DNA of 64,000 nt, from positions 682,001-746,000 of the forward strand of contig NZ_JAJISD010000001.1 in the NCBI RefSeq assembly GCF_020880995.1, read 5' to 3'. Each line of letters opens with the position of its first letter. The stretch's first letter is position 1. Positions 9,241 through 17,253 of the stretch are shown here, in pieces. Source of the DNA: Reyranella aquatilis. GTDB taxonomy: Bacteria > Pseudomonadota > Alphaproteobacteria > Reyranellales > Reyranellaceae. The notes below the pieces were generated by a model. That model worked only from the letters and a program-made list of their open reading frames with translations. It did not search any database and had not been told where the DNA came from. The position numbers and the translations under genes are program-made.

Positions 9241-9888
9241 TTACTTCGCCTCCGCGCCGCCGTGGAGATTGAGCATCGCCGAGACTCGCTGGGACGTACC
9301 CTGCGGTACGGCGGGATCCTTGGCGATCTCGTTCCAGAGTTCCTTCGCACGCTTGGTGTCGCCCTTGCGAGCTGCCAGCATCGCCTGGAGTTCACGAACG
9401 CTCAGGCGGAATGGGCGGTCTGCCCCCGCCAGCGGCTCTAGCTTCGCCACCATCTCCTCGGCCTTCGGCGTGTCGATGCTCTTGAAGGCAGCGATCACCA
9501 TGGCGAGGTCGCTGAGTTCGGAGGCCGAAAGTTTCGGCGCCACGGCGGAAAGAGCGGCGACCTGCTCCTCCAGCGTCGGCAGCAGCTGGGCCGCCGCCAT
9601 CGCGGCGAGAGAACGGTAGGGCTGGAGCGCGTTCGCGCCCTGCTTCTCCAGTTCGGCGCGCGCGGCCGCCGGATCCGTCGCGATCTGGGCCAAAGCCGCC
9701 GAATAAGCCGCACTCGCTGCTGCGCGCTGCGCCTGGTCATACTGGCGCCAGCCGACGAATCCGGTAACTGCGACGACGACGGCGACGGCGCCCGCGACGA
9801 CCCAAGTCCCGTAGCGGCTCCACCACTCCTTCATCTCGTCCTTGCGGACGGCCTCGTCGATCTCATGGAACGCGGCGGAGTCGGACAC
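9241..9888 (-). CDS. single-pass membrane TPR protein (YfgM-like)
   Basis: This is a 215-residue protein with a cytoplasmic start (about residues 1-28), one membrane segment (WVVAGAVAVVVAVTGFVGW) and a periplasmic alanine-rich helical part. That part resembles the tetratricopeptide-like domain of the YfgM family, which works with the Sec translocon and periplasmic chaperones. It starts with GTG at 9888, with GGGAG seven bases upstream. It stands directly before bamB, as in other proteobacteria, which supports an envelope role. Confidence 0.85.
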   Translation of the reverse strand: MSDSAAFHEIDEAVRKDEMKEWWSRYGTWVVAGAVAVVVAVTGFVGWRQYDQAQRAAASAAYSAALAQIATDPAAARAELEKQGANALQPYRSLAAMAAAQLLPTLEEQVAALSAVAPKLSASELSDLAMVIAAFKSIDTPKAEEMVAKLEPLAGADRPFRLSVRELQAMLAARKGDTKRAKELWNEIAKDPAVPQGTSQRVSAMLNLHGGAEAK

Positions 9889-10051
9889 AGGGTGCTCCCG
9901 GAATATCGCGGAATATCAACAGCTTCAGCGGCGGTTCATAGCCCCCCACCCTCGCTTTGGCAAACAACGGAATGGGGTCGGGGCGACGCTTTACCCCCAC
10001 CGGCGGTTCTGCAAGTATTCACATCACCGACATGTTTGAAGTCACGGTGGC

Positions 10052-10387
10052 ATGAACAACTTGTACCGTCTGGCCGATCAGCGGGCTCGGCGCCGGATTG
10101 TCTCGTTCGACAAGCGGGAACTGTCGCGGCTCCTGGGTCTCTACAGCATGCGTGTGGCTTCCGGAGAATGGCGCGACTACGCCATCGACTTCCGGCCAGG
10201 CATGGCGGTTTTCTCCATTTTCCGCCACACCGCCGAACAGCCGCTGTTCGCCATTGCCAAGGTCCCGGGGGGCGGGAGCGGCAGCGGCTACATCGTCTAC
10301 AACGGCCCGCGCAAACTCGCCCACGGCGAGACGCTCGAGGACGTGCTTCGCGTCTTCGAGCGCAAGCTCAAGCTGCTGCTGGGGTGA
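10052..10387 (+). CDS. DUF2794 family protein
   Basis: This 111-residue protein is conserved in alphaproteobacteria and has no known function. Family-like signatures are the N-terminal FDKRELSRLLGLYS and GEWRDYAIDF, then AVFSIFRHTAEQPLF and a C-terminal basic helix (RVFERKLKLLL). There is no signal peptide, so it is probably cytoplasmic. It is transcribed away from the TPR gene across a 163-base gap. That gap contains a direct repeat CGGAATATC twice, ten bases apart, at 9899 and 9909. Its 3' end is 2 bases from the convergent small lipoprotein gene. Confidence 0.85.
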   Translation: MNNLYRLADQRARRRIVSFDKRELSRLLGLYSMRVASGEWRDYAIDFRPGMAVFSIFRHTAEQPLFAIAKVPGGGSGSGYIVYNGPRKLAHGETLEDVLRVFERKLKLLLG

Positions 10388-10389
10388 CG

Positions 10390-10608
10390 CTACTTTTTCG
10401 GGGTCGTCGCCGCGCCGATGCCGGCGCCAACCGCCGTACCGACCAGCACGGGCGCCACCAACGGCCAGCCGGCAATCGCGCCGACGGCCAGGCCGGTGCC
10501 GGCGCCGATGCCGCCGCCGGTCACGGCGCGCTCGCCCCACGTGTCGCCACAGGCAGAAACCGACAAGGCGAGCGGAAGAAGAACGACAGCAATGAACGTG
10601 GTCTTCAT
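10390..10608 (-). CDS. small glycine-rich lipoprotein
   Basis: This is a 72-residue predicted lipoprotein. The start at 10608 gives MKTTFIAVVLLPLALS and then a lipobox ending SAC at about residue 20. The mature part is short and rich in Gly/Ala with small hydrophobic stretches (GIGAGTGLAVGAI), like glycine-zipper-type small envelope proteins. No catalytic motif is present and no function can be assigned. The promoter is expected in the AT-rich gap at 10609-10740. Confidence 0.72.
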   Translation of the reverse strand: MKTTFIAVVLLPLALSVSACGDTWGERAVTGGGIGAGTGLAVGAIAGWPLVAPVLVGTAVGAGIGAATTPKK

Positions 10609-10740
10609 GGTCAGCCTCTTGAGAGGGGCAGGCAACGCGCCGCCAGAAATCAATTTTGTTAGTGATTCGAGACGTTAATGCGGTGACCTTTGACCATCTT
10701 GTCCAATTTGTCAAATATCTAGTGTAATATATTGATTTAA
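10609..10740. other. AT-rich intergenic stretch
   Basis: About 45 bases around 10700-10745 are strikingly AT-rich for this high-GC window. On the minus strand the gap includes a TTGACA-like hexamer (10709-10714) facing the small lipoprotein gene, but no convincing -10 box at the right distance. The stretch also forms the 3' flank of the ArsC-like gene. It probably holds the lipoprotein promoter. Confidence 0.4.
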
Positions 10741-11088
10741 CTATATTTTTATCTGATCTTCATAACTTCCCGGCTTGAAGCCGACGATCACCTTTCCCTT
10801 CCACTCCAGTACGGGCCGCCTGATCATCGAAGGTTGCGCGAGCATGAGGGCAATTGCCTTGTCCTCGGTCAGTCCCTCCTTGTCGGCATCCGCCAGCTTC
10901 CGGAAGGTGGTGCCGGAGCGGTTCAGCAGCGCTTCCCACCCGACCTGACCGACCCAGCGCTCGAGCCGGCCGCGGTCGATCCCCGCCTTCTTGTAGTCAT
11001 GGAAGTCGTAGGCCACGCCCCTCTCCTCGAGCCAGGCGCGCGCCTTTTTCATCGTGTCGCAGTTCTTGATTCCGTAGATCGTGGTCAT
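10741..11088 (-). CDS. ArsC/Spx-family reductase (YffB-like)
   Basis: This is a 115-residue thioredoxin-fold protein of the ArsC family. The start TIYGIKNCDTMKKARAWL has the single active-site Cys typical of the YffB/Spx branch. Conserved RRPVLEW and VIVGFKPGSYE close the domain. YffB-like proteins are thought to be glutathione-dependent thiol reductases, and a true arsenate role is not indicated because no ars genes are near. Unusually, the last codons lie in the AT-rich stretch. It follows the peptide-binding protein gene after 18 bases. Confidence 0.85.
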   Translation of the reverse strand: MTTIYGIKNCDTMKKARAWLEERGVAYDFHDYKKAGIDRGRLERWVGQVGWEALLNRSGTTFRKLADADKEGLTEDKAIALMLAQPSMIRRPVLEWKGKVIVGFKPGSYEDQIKI

Positions 11089-11106
11089 GCGGCCACGATC
11101 CCGAAG

Positions 11107-12690
11107 TCAGGGCTGGACGTCCAGCCCCTTGTAGAGGGCGGCGCTGTAGATGCCGTGAGCCCGGACGTTCTTGATGCTCTTCTTCGCCACGAGGAAGAGC
11201 CTCGAATGCGCCGCCGGGATCATCAGCGCCTCGTCGTGCATGCGGCGCTGGATCTCCTTGAAGTACTTCTCGCGGTCGGCGTCGTTCGTTGCCGTGCGTC
11301 CGGCATCGAGGATCCGGTCGGTCTCCGCGTCGTTCCACATCATGCGGTTCGGTACCGGCCGGTTCTTGGAATGGTAGTAGAGATACATCTGGTCTCCAGC
11401 CGAGGTGTAGGGCACCGAGAGTGTCCAGATGTCGTAGTCCTGCTGCGCGATCTTCTGGAAGAAGACCGTGGGATCCCAGGTCTGGATCTTGATGTCGATG
11501 CCGACCGTGCGCGCGGCGCCCTGCAGGACCTCCGACAGCTTGGGGTTCTGTCCCACCGTGTAGGAGTACATCAGCAGTTCGAGCTTCTTTCCGTCCTTGT
11601 GGCGGAAGCCATCCGATCCCATGAGCCACCCTGCTTCGTCGAGCAGCTTTCTGGACCTCTCCGGATCCCGACGGGTCAGCACGTCGAGCGTCGCCGGCTC
11701 GAAATCGAGCGCCTTGGGATGGACCAGCGATCTCGCCGTCTCCGCCTGTCCGAAGAAGATCGCCTTGTTGATCTCCTCACGATCGACGAGATGGGCGAGC
11801 GCCTGGCGGACCCGCTTGTCCTGCAGGTTCTCGCGCGTGCTCTTCAGGCCCCAGTAGAACATCGCGAAATCGGCCGTCGGCTCGTAGACGGCGAGGTTGG
11901 GCGCCTTCTTGAAGCTCTCGATCGCCTGCAGCGGGTTCCAGTGGCAGAAGTCGGCCTGGCCCGAGAGCATCGTGGCAATGCGCGTCGTTTCCTCCGGGAC
12001 GATGCGCCAGATCATCTTCTCGTATTTCACCGGGCCCTTGTTGGCGTAGACGCCGGTCGGCCCCCACTTGTAGGCATCGTGCCGCTTCAGCACGAGTTCC
12101 TTGCGCGGCTGCCAGCTCTCCCAGCAGAGAGGGCCGGTGCCGTCGAAGCCTTTGACTCCGAAATCCGCCCCGAGCGCCTCGACATTGTCCTTGTTGATGA
12201 TGGTCGCGGCGAAGTTCGCGAGGTCGACCAGCAGTTCGGAATGCGGCCGCTTCAGCTTGTAGACGAGCGTGTACGGATCGGGCGCGGTCAGGCTGTCGAT
12301 CTCGCCCAGGCGCCAGTAGAAGGGCCAGCGCGCCGAGGGATCGGCCAGGCGGGTGAAGGAATAAATGACGTCGGCGGCGGTAAATTTCTTGCCGCTGCAG
12401 AAGGTGACGTCGTCACGAAGCGCGAACGTATAGGTCAGCCGGTCGTCCGATACCGTCCAGGACTTGGCGAGCAGCGGATGGACCTTCTTCAGGTCCCAGT
12501 CGAGCGCGACCAGCGTGTCGCCCATCATGAACATGGGATGGCCCATGCCGCTCGAGGTGTTGTTGTGCGGGTCGTACTTCGGAGCATCCTGTGAGCGGAT
12601 GTTCACGAAGACTTGTGCCGAAGCCGGGATCGCGAGCGCGCACCAACCCAGCGCGAGCGCCAGCACGGCGCTCGTTGCTCCCTTGATCAT
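11107..12690 (-). CDS. ABC transporter periplasmic peptide/solute-binding protein (family 5)
   Basis: This 527-residue exported binding protein begins with a signal peptide (MIKGATSAVLALALGW... ASA-Q). It continues with family-5 extracellular solute-binding signatures: VHPLLAKSWTVSDDRLTYTFALR, and KKFTAADVIYSFTRLADP near residue 105. Such proteins bind peptides, opines, glycosides or nickel and hand them to Dpp/Opp-type permeases. No permease or ATPase genes are adjacent, so it is an orphan in this window. The ATG at 12690 has GGGAGGAAG upstream. The ligand is unknown. Confidence 0.9.
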   Translation of the reverse strand: MIKGATSAVLALALGWCALAIPASAQVFVNIRSQDAPKYDPHNNTSSGMGHPMFMMGDTLVALDWDLKKVHPLLAKSWTVSDDRLTYTFALRDDVTFCSGKKFTAADVIYSFTRLADPSARWPFYWRLGEIDSLTAPDPYTLVYKLKRPHSELLVDLANFAATIINKDNVEALGADFGVKGFDGTGPLCWESWQPRKELVLKRHDAYKWGPTGVYANKGPVKYEKMIWRIVPEETTRIATMLSGQADFCHWNPLQAIESFKKAPNLAVYEPTADFAMFYWGLKSTRENLQDKRVRQALAHLVDREEINKAIFFGQAETARSLVHPKALDFEPATLDVLTRRDPERSRKLLDEAGWLMGSDGFRHKDGKKLELLMYSYTVGQNPKLSEVLQGAARTVGIDIKIQTWDPTVFFQKIAQQDYDIWTLSVPYTSAGDQMYLYYHSKNRPVPNRMMWNDAETDRILDAGRTATNDADREKYFKEIQRRMHDEALMIPAAHSRLFLVAKKSIKNVRAHGIYSAALYKGLDVQP

Positions 12691-12799
12691 GTCGCTTCCT
12701 CCCACCGGTGTGTTCCCGGCTGCGGAGAGAGCCTATCCCCGGTTGAGAGAGCCGCCAAGCGCCTCGACGGCCGCCGTGGCGTTTGCTTAAAGTCCGGTC

Positions 12800-13189
12800 A
12801 TGCCCATCGAGTTCACGATCGATCACGAAAAGCGCTTCGTCCACGCCCGGGTCCTGGGCGTGATCACCCTGAAGGACATCGAGGAGTTCACCGACAGGGT
12901 GGTCGCGCAGGATGCGCTCACCTATCGCAAGCTCTTCGACGCGAGCAAGGGCGACGGCACCTACACCGACGAGGACGTGATGGCGCTTGCCGCCCGCGCG
13001 GCAGCCTACGCAACGCTCGCCAAGCGCGGCCCCCTCGCGCTCATTCCCCGTCCCGGTGTGGGAGCGGAACTCGCCAAGCGCTACATCAATCTCGGCAAGT
13101 TCACGGGCGAGGCCCGCATCTTCGACGGCGCCGACGAAGCCCTGGCATGGCTCGAGGCTCAGGCGAAGCCCCCCGCCTCGGAGACCTGA
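12800..13189 (+). CDS. hypothetical protein, STAS/SpoIIAA-like
   Basis: This 129-residue cytoplasmic protein opens with a beta-hairpin pattern (IEFTIDHEKRFVHARVLGVITLKDIEEF) and ends with an acidic helix (DGADEALAWLEAQ). That layout, including a central FDAS and a terminal 'F.. DEAlaWL', resembles SpoIIAA-like/STAS proteins of unknown role found widely in proteobacteria. No catalytic residues are evident. It is divergent from the binding-protein gene across a 109-base gap and ends directly against the convergent DUF934 gene. Confidence 0.65.
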   Translation: MPIEFTIDHEKRFVHARVLGVITLKDIEEFTDRVVAQDALTYRKLFDASKGDGTYTDEDVMALAARAAAYATLAKRGPLALIPRPGVGAELAKRYINLGKFTGEARIFDGADEALAWLEAQAKPPASET

Positions 13190-13624
13190 TCAGAGGACCG
13201 CGCGCTCGAGCCTGCGCCGCGATGCCGGGACCTTGTCGTCCTCGGCGGGCTGGTAGACGACACTGAACAGTTTCCGCGCCCTCGCGAGCGCCTCGCCGAA
13301 CCCCTTCTGCTCGCTTTCGAACGAGTCGAACCCGCAGCGCAGCATGAACGGCAGCTGGTCCTGGAGCACGCCGCCCGTCGCACGCAGTTCGCCACGATAG
13401 CCGAGGCGGCCGCGCAGGAGGCGGGCCTGGCTGTAGGCGCGTCCGTCGCTGAACTTCGGGAACTCCAGCACGATCAGACGCAGGCGCCCGACTTGCGGCG
13501 CAAGGTCCTCGACCGGATCGGTATTGGCCAGCGAGACCGCCGGCCATTCGGGACGCGACTGCCACTCCTTGAATGGCAGTGTGACGTAGGATGCCGGCAG
13601 ACCGGACTCGCTATACAGAGCCAT
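13190..13624 (-). CDS. DUF934 family protein (sulfite-reduction accessory)
   Basis: This 144-residue protein is of the DUF934 family, which is almost always encoded with assimilatory sulfite/nitrite reductase genes and is presumed to assist that reaction. Family signatures are GRLRLIVLEFPKFSDGRAYSQARLLR in two pieces around residues 48-75 and GEVRATG-type GELRATGGVLQDQ after it. The ATG at 13624 lies 14 bases inside the end of the reductase gene, so the two are translationally linked. No cysH gene stands between them. Confidence 0.85.
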   Translation of the reverse strand: MALYSESGLPASYVTLPFKEWQSRPEWPAVSLANTDPVEDLAPQVGRLRLIVLEFPKFSDGRAYSQARLLRGRLGYRGELRATGGVLQDQLPFMLRCGFDSFESEQKGFGEALARARKLFSVVYQPAEDDKVPASRRRLERAVL

Positions 13625-15284
13625 AGACTCTCTCCTTGAAGGGCTCGGCGCCGACGCGCCGGTATGTCTCGACGAAGCGCTCGCCGGGCTGACGGGCGTC
13701 CAGATACGTGCCGACCAGGGCATCGACCGCCTCGACAACCCTGTCGGCCGGGATCGCAGGCCCGAGGATCGCGCCGATGGCGGTCCTGCCGAAGTCGACG
13801 TCGCCGCCGAGGCTGATCTGGTAGAGCTCGACGCCGTTCTTGTCGACGCCGAGGATGCCGATGTGGCCGACATGGTGATGGCCGCAGGCGTTGATGCAGC
13901 CCGAGATCTTGATCTTCAGGTCGCCGATGTCGTGCTGGCGCGCGAGACTCGCGAAATGCTCCGATATCCGCTGCGCCACGGGGATTGAGCGCGCATTGGC
14001 CAGCGCGCAATAGTCGAGTCCCGGGCAGGCGATGATGTCGGTGATCTTGCCGACGTTGGCTTCCGCGAAGCCCAGGGCCGCGAGCGCAGCGTAAACGCGC
14101 GGCAGGTCCTCGATCGCGACGTACGGGAAGATAAGGTTCTGCTCGTGGCTGACCCGCAGTTCGGCCTGGCTGTAGGTCTCGGCGATGTCGGCCACACCGT
14201 CCATCTGGGTGGCGCTCGCGTCGCCCGGCGGCGCACCGGCGGGCTTCAGGGACGCAGTGACGATCGCATAGCCCGGCACGCGATGCGGCGCGACGTTGGA
14301 CTTGAGCCACAGCGCGAAGTCCGGATCTTCGAGGCGCCGGGCTTCCACCGCGCCGGAAATCGCCGGCCGCACCGGCAGGTCGGGCGGCGCGAACTGGCGC
14401 GCGATCGCCTCGATCGTCTCGGCCGGCAGGGTCAGCGCATCGTCACGCATGGCGGCGTACTCGGCCTCCACCTCCTCGCGCATCTTCTCGGCGCCCACCT
14501 CGTGCACGAGGATCTTGATGCGCGCCTTGTAGAGATTGTCGCGTCGACCGTAGCGGTTGTAGACCCGCAAGGTCGCCTGGAGATAAGCGAGAAGCTCTTC
14601 CTTCGGCAGGAATTCCCGCAGGGTCTTGCCGATCATCGGGGTGCGCCCGAGGCCGCCACCGACGATCACCTCGAAACCTTCCTCGCCCCTCTCGTTGCGC
14701 CAAAGGCGCAATCCGATGTCGTGCACCCGCACGGCAGCGCGGTCGTTGGGCGAGCCCGTGATGGCGATCTTGAACTTGCGCGGCAGGAAGGTGAATTCCG
14801 GATGCAGCGTCGACCACTGCCGCACGATCTCGGCCCAGATGCGCGGATCCTCGATTTCGTCGACGGCAGCGCCGGCATAGTGATCGGCGGTCACGTTGCG
14901 AATGCAGTTCCCCGACGTCTGCATCGCATGCATGTCGACTTCGGCCAGCGCCGCGAGCGCATCCGGCGCATCTTCGAGCTTGATCCAGTTCAGCTGCAGG
15001 TTCTGGCGCGTCGTGAAGTGGCCATAGCCGCGATCGTACCTGCGCGAGATGTCCGCCAGCTTGCGCAGTTGCCGCGACGACAGGGTGCCATAGGGAATGG
15101 CGATTCGCAGCATGTAGGCGTGAAGCTGCAGATACAGGCCGTTGGTCAGGCGCAGCGGCTTGAACTGTTCTTCGGTGAGCTCGCCGGCGAGGCGACGCCG
15201 CACCTGGTCGCGAAACTGGTCGACGCGCTCCGAGACGAGCGTCCGGTCGTAGTCGTCGTACCGGTAGAAATGGGTATCAGGCAT
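13611..15284 (-). CDS. cysI: nitrite/sulfite reductase hemoprotein
   Basis: This 557-residue siroheme- and [4Fe-4S]-dependent reductase carries out the six-electron reduction of sulfite to sulfide (or nitrite to ammonia). The two ferredoxin-like halves are visible: GHFTTRQNLQLNW and SGNCIRNVT in the first, HEQNLIFPYV in the second. The cluster/siroheme ligands are CPGLDYC and SGCINACGHHH. With cysG immediately upstream and DUF934 downstream, sulfite assimilation is the better reading. The ATG at 15284 overlaps the DUF2849 gene by 8 bases. Confidence 0.92.
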   Translation of the reverse strand: MPDTHFYRYDDYDRTLVSERVDQFRDQVRRRLAGELTEEQFKPLRLTNGLYLQLHAYMLRIAIPYGTLSSRQLRKLADISRRYDRGYGHFTTRQNLQLNWIKLEDAPDALAALAEVDMHAMQTSGNCIRNVTADHYAGAAVDEIEDPRIWAEIVRQWSTLHPEFTFLPRKFKIAITGSPNDRAAVRVHDIGLRLWRNERGEEGFEVIVGGGLGRTPMIGKTLREFLPKEELLAYLQATLRVYNRYGRRDNLYKARIKILVHEVGAEKMREEVEAEYAAMRDDALTLPAETIEAIARQFAPPDLPVRPAISGAVEARRLEDPDFALWLKSNVAPHRVPGYAIVTASLKPAGAPPGDASATQMDGVADIAETYSQAELRVSHEQNLIFPYVAIEDLPRVYAALAALGFAEANVGKITDIIACPGLDYCALANARSIPVAQRISEHFASLARQHDIGDLKIKISGCINACGHHHVGHIGILGVDKNGVELYQISLGGDVDFGRTAIGAILGPAIPADRVVEAVDALVGTYLDARQPGERFVETYRRVGAEPFKERVYGSV

Positions 15285-15591
15285 AACGCACCGCGTCGGC
15301 CGCAATGGCATCGAAGGTCAGCCCCGAGGCACGGATCTTCTCGCGCAAGGAAAGCGGCTCGATCGTGCCGTCCTCGCCCTCCGTCACCGCCACCAGGAAC
15401 GGATCGATCACGGCAAAGCCCTCGGCTCGCGCACGCTCAAGCAGTATCTCCGCGCCCCGCGCGTCGCGCGCCACGGCCGCGCGCTCCAGCCGGTCGGTCC
15501 ACTGGCCGGCTTCGTCGAGCCAGACGACCATGCCATCGACCAGGCGATTGGCGGACGCGACCTGCAGGTCGCCGATGAGATTCTTGGCCAT
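15277..15591 (-). CDS. DUF2849 family protein
   Basis: This 104-residue protein is of the DUF2849 family, typically sandwiched between cysG and the sulfite reductase gene in alphaproteobacteria. It shows NRLVDGMVVWLDEAGQW near the start and VIDPFLVAVTEGEDG later. Its biochemical role is unknown; location implies a part in sulfite reduction or cofactor delivery. It shares one base with the cysG stop (TGATG) and overlaps the reductase start. Confidence 0.85.
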   Translation of the reverse strand: MAKNLIGDLQVASANRLVDGMVVWLDEAGQWTDRLERAAVARDARGAEILLERARAEGFAVIDPFLVAVTEGEDGTIEPLSLREKIRASGLTFDAIAADAVRYA

Positions 15592-16934
15592 CAGGACACC
15601 TTTACGAGCGGCGGGGTTTCGACCGCGGCTGCGTAGGCTGCCACGTCCCCGATGATGATGAGACTGGGGCCACCGGCCTGGGCATGCGCGGCCGCGAGCC
15701 GCGCCAGGTCGACGAGCCGGCCCGTGGTCACGATCTGGTCAGCCCGAGTGCCATTCTCGATGATTGCCACCGGCGTGTGCGGCGGAGTCCCTGCCTCCAG
15801 CAGACGATCCCGTACGGCGGGCGCTTCGGTCGTGCCCATGTAGACGGCCAGCGTATGACCCTGCGCGGAGAGTGCCGGCCATGCCACGGGCCTGCCGTCG
15901 GCGGCGCTGTGGCCGCTGACGAAGGTCAGGGTGGAGGCATGCCGGCGATGGGTGAGCGGGATACCGGCGGCGGCGGCGCAACCCAGCGCCGCCGTGATGC
16001 CGGGCACGATCGTGTAGGCAAGGCCCGCCGCCCGTAGAGCGTCGATTTCCTCGCCGCCGCGGCCGAACACGAACGGGTCCCCTGCCTTGAGCCGCACCAC
16101 GGTCTGGCCGGCACGGACGCGGCCCACCAGTTCGGCGTCGATGTCCGCCTGCGCCCAGCTCGGGCGGCCCTTGCGCTTGCCGACGCAAACGACCTCGGCA
16201 TCGCGACGCGCCCGCGCCAGCACCGCCTGCGGCACAAGGTCGTCGTGAAGGATCGCATCGGCTTCCTGCAGCAGCTGGGCGGCCCTCAGGGCGAGAAGGT
16301 CGGGATCGCCGGGACCGGCGCCCACGATGTGGGCGATGCCGGCGGAGGTGGCCTGCCGTCGAAGCGCATCAAGTTCATCCAGCGCGAAACGCCGGGCGCC
16401 GGCCTCGTCCCCCGCAAGCGCGAGACGCGACGCTGGCCCTTCGACCAGGCGGCGGAGAAATGCACGGCGGCGAGCTGGGTCGGCGATCAGATCGTTCACC
16501 CGGCCACGAAAGCCGGCGGCCAAGCGGACGAGCGCCCCGATGCGCTCCGGCAGAGCGGCCTCGACCCGGGCACGCAACACGCTGGCGAGCGTGGGCGAAG
16601 CACCACCGGTCGAGATCGCGACCAACACACCATCGCGCTCGACGATCGCGGGCATGATGAAGTCGCAAAGCGCGGGACGGTCCATCACGTTCACAGGTAT
16701 GCCGGCGGCCTTGGCCACGCGATGGGCCGCCGCGTCGCTACCCTCGTTGTCCGTGGCCACGAACGCCGCGATTGCGCCTGCAAAGTCGTCTGGCCGAAGC
16801 GACCTGGCGTCGAGCCGCCGAACGTGCGCGCCCGCGGAGTTGGCTAGAGCGGCGCGCAGGTCGGCCTTCGGCCCTTCGCCGACCACCACGACCTGTCGGC
16901 CGGCCAGATCGAAGAAAAGCGGCAGGTGCTTCAC
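15591..16934 (-). CDS. cysG: siroheme synthase CysG (multifunctional)
   Basis: This 447-residue fusion makes siroheme from uroporphyrinogen III. The N-terminal part (about 1-200) is the precorrin-2 dehydrogenase/ferrochelatase, with VATDNEGSD, NVMDRPALCDFI and AISTGGASP. The C-terminal part (about 205-447) is the SAM-dependent uroporphyrinogen methyltransferase, with VGAGPGDPDLLALRA, KAGDPFVFGRGGEE and VPGITAALG. The Rossmann glycine motif is only G19-E20-G21 instead of the usual GGG, and the following helix is altered, so NAD binding may be weakened. The start is a GTG at 16934 overlapping the stop of a small upstream frame (GTGA). Confidence 0.93.
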   Translation of the reverse strand: MKHLPLFFDLAGRQVVVVGEGPKADLRAALANSAGAHVRRLDARSLRPDDFAGAIAAFVATDNEGSDAAAHRVAKAAGIPVNVMDRPALCDFIMPAIVERDGVLVAISTGGASPTLASVLRARVEAALPERIGALVRLAAGFRGRVNDLIADPARRRAFLRRLVEGPASRLALAGDEAGARRFALDELDALRRQATSAGIAHIVGAGPGDPDLLALRAAQLLQEADAILHDDLVPQAVLARARRDAEVVCVGKRKGRPSWAQADIDAELVGRVRAGQTVVRLKAGDPFVFGRGGEEIDALRAAGLAYTIVPGITAALGCAAAAGIPLTHRRHASTLTFVSGHSAADGRPVAWPALSAQGHTLAVYMGTTEAPAVRDRLLEAGTPPHTPVAIIENGTRADQIVTTGRLVDLARLAAAHAQAGGPSLIIIGDVAAYAAAVETPPLVKVS

Positions 16935-17038
16935 GACACGGCCGCGCGCAGCACGACGTTGAGGGCGAGCATGCCGACCGCCTGCGAGATCGACAGGACC
17001 CAGAGGGACGTTTCGGACTTGGGAAGAAACTTGGACAT
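16931..17038 (-). CDS. possible 35-residue small membrane protein before cysG
   Basis: A short frame starts with ATG at 17038 and encodes a basic/polar start (MSKFLPKSETS) followed by one hydrophobic stretch (LWVLSISQAVGMLALNVVLR). Its TGA overlaps the GTG start of cysG by four bases, the same coupling pattern used between other genes here, and cysG itself lacks a clear ribosome binding site. That supports translation of the frame. Its own ribosome binding site is weak. It could be a real small membrane protein or a leader that couples translation into cysG. Confidence 0.4.
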   Translation of the reverse strand: MSKFLPKSETSLWVLSISQAVGMLALNVVLRAAVS

Positions 17039-17160
17039 GCTGCTAACCGCCGTTGATCTGGCGATTCCTCGCACATCCGCCACGAAGTGAATTCCCGAAG
17101 GTTGTTGCCGGAGGAGCAATTCCTGCCGTTCAAGAGGCTCCGAAGGAAATTTTTATTGCC

Positions 17161-17188
17161 CTTGAAGCCGGCCCTTCCCTCCCCAAAT
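17161..17188 (+). promoter_or_regulatory. candidate RpoH (sigma-32) promoter of the small heat-shock gene
   Basis: CTTGAAG (17161-17167), a 13-base spacer and CCCCAAAT (17181-17188) match the heat-shock sigma consensus CTTGAAA-N13/14-CCCCATNT closely. Transcription would start around 17195, at the first base of the strong 5' hairpin described next. Confidence 0.65.
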
Positions 17189-17194
17189 CCTCGT

Positions 17195-17253
17195 CGTTCC
17201 CCGCGCCCATCCGGGGCGGGAACGTCCAACATCGCTCAGGAGAGGATGATCAA
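17195..17253 (+). ncRNA. ROSE-like RNA thermometer in the 5' UTR of the Hsp20 gene
   Basis: Two hairpins fill the leader. The first (17195-17224) pairs CGTTCCC with GGGAACG around an inner GCCC/GGGC stem. The second (17232-17247) is UCGCUC, loop AGGA, GAGGAU. It matches the ROSE signature U(U/C)GCU facing the Shine-Dalgarno region, with U-U, C-A and G-G mismatches followed by C-G, U-A and C-G pairs. The GAGG needed for ribosome binding is in the 3' arm, 8 bases before the ATG, so heat melting would open it. ROSE elements are known to control hsp20 genes in rhizobia. Confidence 0.7.

Noticed and set aside
9899..9917. Direct repeat CGGAATATC twice, ten bases apart
   Set aside because: Too short to claim as a regulatory site without comparison; noted only in the DUF2794 entry.
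10741..11088. Arsenate reductase
   Set aside because: The protein belongs to the YffB/Spx-like branch of the ArsC family and no arsenic resistance genes are near.
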